DNA of 27,753 nt from NCBI GenBank assembly GCA_026706395.1, contig JAPOYU010000093.1, forward strand, positions 1 through 27,753, in the 5' to 3' direction. The DNA is from Chloroflexota bacterium. Lineage in GTDB: Bacteria; Chloroflexota; Anaerolineae; Aggregatilineales; Phototrophicaceae. The notes below the pieces were generated by a model that was given only the letters and a program-made list of their open reading frames with translations, was not told the DNA's origin and did not search any database. The translations under genes and the position numbers were made by a program. Shown here in pieces: positions 24,112 through 27,753 of the stretch (positions are counted from its first letter, which is position 1; each line of letters opens with the position of its first letter).

Positions 24112-24939
24112 ATGATGTCAGACGACTTCTATCTAATACAAGGCGATGCTGCGATCGAATTGACGCAGTTGCATAGCGATACTGTTCAGCTAATCTTTAC
24201 TTCACCGCCATATGCAGACCAAAGAAAAAAGACGTATGGCGGCGTTCACCCTGACAAGTACGTCGACTGGTTCTTGCCCATTTCTCGTGAGCTTCTACGT
24301 GTTCTCAATTCACGAGGTACTTTTGTTCTCAACATCAAGGAAAAGGCCGTCAACGGAGAGCGTCATACTTATGTGCTTGACTTGATCAAGGCGTTACGCG
24401 AGCAGGGCTGGCTCTGGACTGAAGAATTTATCTGGCACAAGAGAAACTCATACCCGGGTAAGTGGCCCAATAGATTTAGGGACTCATGGGAACGATTGCT
24501 TCAATTCAATAAATCAAAGAAGTTTGATATGTATCAGGAAGAAGTGATGGTTCCTGTTGGCGATTGGGCGAAGGCGCGGCTGCGCAATCTCAGCAAAACG
24601 GACAAGATACGTGACGAATCGAGAGTCGAAAGTGGTTTCGGAAAGAATATCTCGAACTGGGTCGGCAGGGACAAGGTGTATCCTACTAACGTAATCCATA
24701 TGGCTACAGAGACCAACAACCAGGGTCATAGCGCAGTATTCCCTCGTCAGCTCCCGGAATGGTTCATCAAGCTGTTTACCAAACCTGGCGACACGGTGCT
24801 TGATCCGTTTGTTGGTTCAGGAACAACCATGTTTGTCGCCCATCGAATGAAACGTCGCGCGGTTGGCATCGAGATCGTTCCAGAATACGTCGACGCCATC
24901 GAAGCGCACATGGAATCCCAGATGCATCGGCTGTTCTGA
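24112..24939 (+). CDS. Type II DNA methyltransferase (N4-cytosine/N6-adenine, beta-type order)
   Basis: This is a 275-residue amino-methyltransferase that protects DNA from the paired nuclease. The catalytic motif IV is IFTSPPYADQR (SPPY 31-34), near the N-terminus. The SAM-binding motif I is DPFVGSGTTMFVA (D231 on), near the C-terminus, followed by KRRAVGIEI. That order is the beta class, in which SPPY more often goes with N4-cytosine methylation, but adenine cannot be excluded. The target sequence is unknown. GTG 24106 and ATG 24115 are alternative starts. The nuclease gene follows 7 bases later. Both are poorer in G+C than the neighbours, fitting acquired DNA. Confidence 0.9.
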   Translation: MMSDDFYLIQGDAAIELTQLHSDTVQLIFTSPPYADQRKKTYGGVHPDKYVDWFLPISRELLRVLNSRGTFVLNIKEKAVNGERHTYVLDLIKALREQGWLWTEEFIWHKRNSYPGKWPNRFRDSWERLLQFNKSKKFDMYQEEVMVPVGDWAKARLRNLSKTDKIRDESRVESGFGKNISNWVGRDKVYPTNVIHMATETNNQGHSAVFPRQLPEWFIKLFTKPGDTVLDPFVGSGTTMFVAHRMKRRAVGIEIVPEYVDAIEAHMESQMHRLF

Positions 24940-24946
24940 GGTGAAG

Positions 24947-25762
24947 ATGAGTAACGACCTGTTGCAGGCGGTTCAAGATTACGTGGCGGCAAATATTGGA
25001 TACTTCCATGAAAGACGATTAGAAACCGTCAAAAGCAAACGTCTAAATGATGTGCTTAAACGCAAGAATCCGTATTTGTTCAGGGCGAAATCTCAGACAG
25101 TCATACAGCTAGTGTATGGCATCATGGATGCGTTCTTGTCTTCTCAGGAAGAAGGTCTTTTTGGGACGTTTCTGGAAGGAGTCGCGGTATTTGTAGCTGG
25201 CGAAGTTTACGATGGATACAAGCCAGAAAAGGGAAAACTGCGAGGAATTGATTTGGTTCTGGAAAAGAATTCCAAGCTGTACATCCTTGAAATAAAGTCT
25301 GGTCCAAACTGGGGCAATTCGAGCCAAGTTCAGAGAATGCTGACAAACTTCAGCGATGCAATCACGGTGTTGCAAACCAAATATCCGACAATGGAAATCA
25401 TTCCAATTAATGGCTGCATGTATGGCAAAGAGCGGAGCCCTCTCAAGACAGGCACAATAAAACGTGCCGGCAGACCAGACGAATCGGTGCGATATTGGAA
25501 ACTCTGCGGCCAGGACTTTTGGCACTTCATTTCGGACAACAGAGACTTGTATACCGATATCATCGAACCACTTGGGTTTGAGGCCAAAGAACGAAACGGC
25601 GAATTTCTTGAGGCCTACGACAATTTCATCAACAATCTAGTCTTCGAATTCTTGACCAAGTACCGCAACGCTGATGGCAGTGTCGCTTGGGATCGTTTAA
25701 CAGAGTTCGTTTCAAAGAGCGAAGCCGAAGATAAAATTCGTGATCTTGTGTCTAACAGATAA
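24947..25762 (+). CDS. Type II restriction endonuclease, PmeII-like
   Basis: This is a 271-residue restriction enzyme partnered with the upstream methyltransferase. The PD-(D/E)xK core is GIDLVLEKNSKLYILEIKSG, with D102, E115 and K117. It is followed by PNWGNSSQVQRM, INGCMYG and the stretch LCGQDFWHFISDNRDLYTDI then EPLGFEAKERN. I recognise these as PmeII-family signatures from memory, and the recognition site cannot be predicted from them. The longer frame from 24863 is rejected because GAGGTGA (24938-24944) precedes the ATG at 24947 by the right distance and the extra residues read through the methyltransferase gene. The methyltransferase precedes it, as expected if protection must come first. 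Confidence 0.85.
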   Translation: MSNDLLQAVQDYVAANIGYFHERRLETVKSKRLNDVLKRKNPYLFRAKSQTVIQLVYGIMDAFLSSQEEGLFGTFLEGVAVFVAGEVYDGYKPEKGKLRGIDLVLEKNSKLYILEIKSGPNWGNSSQVQRMLTNFSDAITVLQTKYPTMEIIPINGCMYGKERSPLKTGTIKRAGRPDESVRYWKLCGQDFWHFISDNRDLYTDIIEPLGFEAKERNGEFLEAYDNFINNLVFEFLTKYRNADGSVAWDRLTEFVSKSEAEDKIRDLVSNR

Positions 25763-25791
25763 TTCTGCTCTTGGTCTTTTAGGAGGTCTGG

Positions 25792-26514
25792 ATGCTACGA
25801 TACCTCATTGTTCTATTCTGCCTAATTCTGGGTAGTGCCGCCGCCGCCGACCTAGACCCGCCCGAATATGAGACCATCCCGCTATATAGTAAAGACGACC
25901 AGGTAACCCTCGTCGCCGATTTCTACCCCGCCTCCGAACCCGCCCCCGTCCTCCTCCTGCTCCACATGCTCAACAGCAACCGAGCCGCCTACGATCCCCT
26001 CATCCCCGACCTGCACGACGCCGGCTACGCGGTGCTCAACATCGACATGCGCGGCCATGGCGCCAGCGGGGGCAGCCGAGAATGGGACAGCGCCATCGCC
26101 GATATGCAAAGCTGGGTCGACTGGCTGGACGCCGAAAGGCATTTGAGCGAAGCGGGACTGGCCATCATCGGCGGCAGCATCGGCGCCAACGTCGCCATCA
26201 TCAGTTGCGCCGAGACCGAGACCTGCCGCGGCGCAGTCGCCCTATCGCCCGGGCTGGATTACCGCGGCGTCAAACCCGAGTCGGCCCTGGTCGATGGCTT
26301 GGCCGATCGGACGGTGCTGCTGGTCGCGGCGCAGAATGACGCTAGCAGTTCGACCGCCATCCGCCAGATGTTCCGCAACGCCAAGGGCGATGTGTTCGCC
26401 CGGCTGTTCCGCGGACGCGCTCACGGCACGCGCCTCTTCGATTCAGAATACGACAGCGTCAGCCAGCTGATCTTGAACTGGCTCGACGAGACCTTTTCCC
26501 CCGCCGACGAGTGA
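25792..26514 (+). CDS. Secreted alpha/beta hydrolase
   Basis: This is a 240-residue hydrolase with an N-terminal signal sequence (MLRYLIVLFCLILGSAAAA, probable cleavage near residue 19), so it is likely exported. The catalytic triad fits the alpha/beta-hydrolase fold: S129 in IIGGSIGANVA, D183 in AAQNDASSS and H211 in GRAHGTRLF. The oxyanion-side motif is LLLHMLNSNR, and RGHGASGG is the conserved loop. The family covers esterases, lipases and peptidases, and the substrate is not predictable. A perfect AGGAGGT (25781-25787) precedes the ATG. Its composition returns to the GC-rich type after the first few dozen bases, so it is probably not part of the restriction-modification insert. Confidence 0.85.
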   Translation: MLRYLIVLFCLILGSAAAADLDPPEYETIPLYSKDDQVTLVADFYPASEPAPVLLLLHMLNSNRAAYDPLIPDLHDAGYAVLNIDMRGHGASGGSREWDSAIADMQSWVDWLDAERHLSEAGLAIIGGSIGANVAIISCAETETCRGAVALSPGLDYRGVKPESALVDGLADRTVLLVAAQNDASSSTAIRQMFRNAKGDVFARLFRGRAHGTRLFDSEYDSVSQLILNWLDETFSPADE

Positions 26515-26630
26515 CGTCTGTGTATCTCGTCGGCGCTCACAGTGCCTTGCGTGACGACCGATCCGACAGAAAAGTGCCGCCAGAAGCTCGCTTAGCGTTT
26601 ATTTGAAATCCCAATCTCAACGATGAGTCA

Positions 26631-26656
26631 CCCTTCCCTAATGCATTGGGGAAGGG
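26631..26656. repeat. REP-like palindrome
   Basis: CCCTTCCC (26631-26638) pairs with GGGAAGGG (26649-26656) around the self-complementary centre AATGCATT, with one T-G mismatch. It is followed by GCCGGGGATGGGG. This resembles dispersed palindromic repeats in many bacterial intergenic regions and forms a strong hairpin. It lies between the hydrolase and nitroreductase genes. Confidence 0.6.
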
Positions 26657-26705
26657 CCGGGGATGGGGTAGACTTACGGCGCAAAGCGCAATGAAAGGAA
26701 GGACC

Positions 26706-27350
26706 ATGAACTTCGATCTGGCTTCAGTGGACTACATCTTGGAGACCACCCGCAGCGTGCGCAAGCGCCTCGACCTGACCCGCCCGGTCGACCGCGATAC
26801 GGTCATGCGCTGCCTCGAAATCGCCATCCAGGCGCCGACCGGCAGCAATCGCCAGGGCTGGCGCTGGCTGGTCGTCACCGACGCCGAAAAGAAGGCGCGT
26901 ATCGGTGAATACTACAAGCAGTCCTGGTATCAATACGCCGGCGTTGCCGTCCGCGGCGAACCGGGGCAGGAACCCTCCGCCCAGATGCAGCGCGTCATCA
27001 GCTCGGCGCGTTATCTGGCCGACCACATGCACGAGTCGCCGATGATGATCTTCCCCTGCGTCCAGGGGCGCGCGCCTAACGCCAGTCCGTCGGCGAACGC
27101 CGGCCTCTACGGCTCGATCATTCCCGCCGCCTGGTCGCTGATGCTGGCGCTGCGGGCCCGCGGCATCGGCACGGCCTGGACGACGCTGCACCTCAGCTAT
27201 GAGCAGGAGTGCAACGAGGTCCTCGGCATCCCCGATGATTTCACCACCGCCGCGCTGCTGCCCATCGCTTATTTCACCGGCGAGACCTTCCAAAAGGCGG
27301 ACCGCGTCCCGGCCAGCGAGTTGACGTATTGGGACAGCTGGGGCGCGTAG
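26706..27350 (+). CDS. Nitroreductase family protein
   Basis: This is a 214-residue flavin-dependent oxidoreductase of the nitroreductase superfamily, which uses NAD(P)H and FMN to reduce nitro compounds, quinones or related substrates. The N-terminal phosphate-binding motif is TTRSVRKRLDLTRPV, the next is AIQAPTGSNRQGWRWLVV (a conserved N and Q/W region), and the late motif is LMLALRARGIGTAWTTLHL. The chain normally forms a homodimer with the flavin at the interface. The physiological substrate is unknown. The frame could begin upstream at 26646, but that would include the palindrome and has no family character. GGAAGGA (26695-26701) points to 26706. The stop codon lies inside a dispersed repeat. 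Confidence 0.88.
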   Translation: MNFDLASVDYILETTRSVRKRLDLTRPVDRDTVMRCLEIAIQAPTGSNRQGWRWLVVTDAEKKARIGEYYKQSWYQYAGVAVRGEPGQEPSAQMQRVISSARYLADHMHESPMMIFPCVQGRAPNASPSANAGLYGSIIPAAWSLMLALRARGIGTAWTTLHLSYEQECNEVLGIPDDFTTAALLPIAYFTGETFQKADRVPASELTYWDSWGA

Positions 27351-27411
27351 ACACTACCCTTCGGGCGCCTAGGTCGCGTAGACACTGACCGCCGACACTG
27401 ACCAACGGGCG
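27345..27411. repeat. Dispersed repeat copy C (tandem, spans nitroreductase stop)
   Basis: GCGTAGACACT occurs at 27345-27355 and again at 27376-27386, a 31-base offset. The TAG of the first is the nitroreductase stop. The second is followed by GACCGCCGACACTGACCAAC. This matches copy A at 11691 and, less fully, copy B at 12157. Confidence 0.5.
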
Positions 27412-27500
27412 CGTCATTGCGCCGCCTGCTTGCGCCTATGCAAATCGGTTGTATAGTAAGAATGATGGTACAGAGCGGTTCTGCCGAACTGTCTGGATGG

Positions 27501-27753
27501 ATGATGCCCGCGTCTGAGCAAGCCGATTTGATTCGGCGATACTACGCGACCGATCAGAATCTGCGGATTCTCGAAGAGACCTACGCCAAATACTGTGTGC
27601 CGCGCACCGATTTCGCCGGTTGGACGCTGGATACGCTCAATTGGTCCGGCGACGAAGTCATCCTCGATATCGGCGTCGGCACCGGCAGCCACTACGCCTG
27701 TCTGATCAAAGCCCAGCCCGAGGTCAAGTATTACGCCGTCGACCTCTCGCCGA
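27501..27753 (+). CDS. Class I SAM-dependent methyltransferase, 3'-truncated by window edge
   Basis: Only the first 84 residues are in the window. The chain reads SEQADLIRRYYATDQNLRIL, a usual N-terminal helix for small-molecule or protein methyltransferases. It then has the SAM-binding motif I ILDIGVGTGSHY and ends at YYAVDLSP, the next strand that carries the acidic ribose-binding residue. The substrate cannot be judged. ATG codons at 27462, 27465, 27501 and 27504 share the frame. 27501 is preferred because a TATAGT (27452-27457) would put transcription start near 27464, and GGATGG lies just ahead, though the ribosome site is weak. The gene continues beyond the window. Confidence 0.75.
   Translation, partial: MMPASEQADLIRRYYATDQNLRILEETYAKYCVPRTDFAGWTLDTLNWSGDEVILDIGVGTGSHYACLIKAQPEVKYYAVDLSP

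Noticed and set aside
27414..27692. Minus-strand frame of 92 codons at the window end
   Set aside because: It is antisense to the methyltransferase start, which carries a clear SAM-binding motif.
1..27753. tRNA, rRNA or CRISPR array
   Set aside because: No cloverleaf-like intergenic segment, rRNA-like sequence or regularly spaced repeat set was noticed. The repeats seen are few and degenerate.

Overview
The window is about 27.7 kb of dense bacterial chromosome. Most genes are GC-rich (sample lines near 65% G+C), and one restriction-modification block is visibly poorer (about 45% in a sample line). A fused transaldolase/glucose-6-phosphate isomerase, acidic tetratricopeptide proteins rich in Trp-Leu motifs, and the histidine phosphatase/DUF3090/SCO1664 trio together fit a Chloroflexota bacterium of the Anaerolineae type best. 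This is an inference from gene content. There is no rRNA, tRNA or CRISPR array in the window to confirm it.

Layout. 1-4.9 kb: the 3' part of an FtsX-type ABC permease, a PhyH-type dioxygenase, convergent surE, and an aminoglycoside-phosphotransferase-fold kinase. 5.0-10 kb: two acidic TPR proteins with mirror-image architecture, in the same reading frame and separated by a single in-frame stop, followed by mutY. 10.0-11.6 kb: a small gene broken by an in-frame TAG, overlapping an ABC-2 type permease. 11.6-12.2 kb: about 600 bp of non-coding DNA with a hairpin and two copies of a dispersed repeat. 12.2-12.9 kb: a coupled minus-strand pair (possible DUF6941-like protein, then a HicB-like protein). 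13.2-16.1 kb: tal-pgi fusion and a bidirectional terminator. 16.1-19.1 kb, minus strand: a cold-shock protein with a long structured leader, a polytopic membrane protein, and a DUF692/MNIO-like barrel protein. 19.2-24.1 kb, plus strand: histidine phosphatase, DUF3090, Uma2, SCO1664-family kinase-like protein, and a GH5 glycosidase with a C-terminal membrane anchor. 24.1-25.8 kb: a DNA methyltransferase and a PmeII-like restriction endonuclease. 25.8-27.8 kb: a secreted alpha/beta hydrolase, a nitroreductase, and the start of a SAM methyltransferase.

How the genes work together. Most of the window is housekeeping or accessory single genes with their own promoters. Close TATAAT matches, some with an extended TGn, recur 20-50 bp before many of the starts. 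The clearest functional units are the R-M pair, the conserved but uncharacterised phosphatase/DUF3090/SCO1664 cassette (here with a Uma2 gene inserted), the two TPR proteins plus mutY, and the coupled minus-strand pair at 12.2-12.9 kb. The best candidates for undescribed biology are the split TPR/WL-motif proteins, the csp leader RNA, the inverted repeat around the DUF3090 promoter, and the degenerate repeat family found just downstream of genes.
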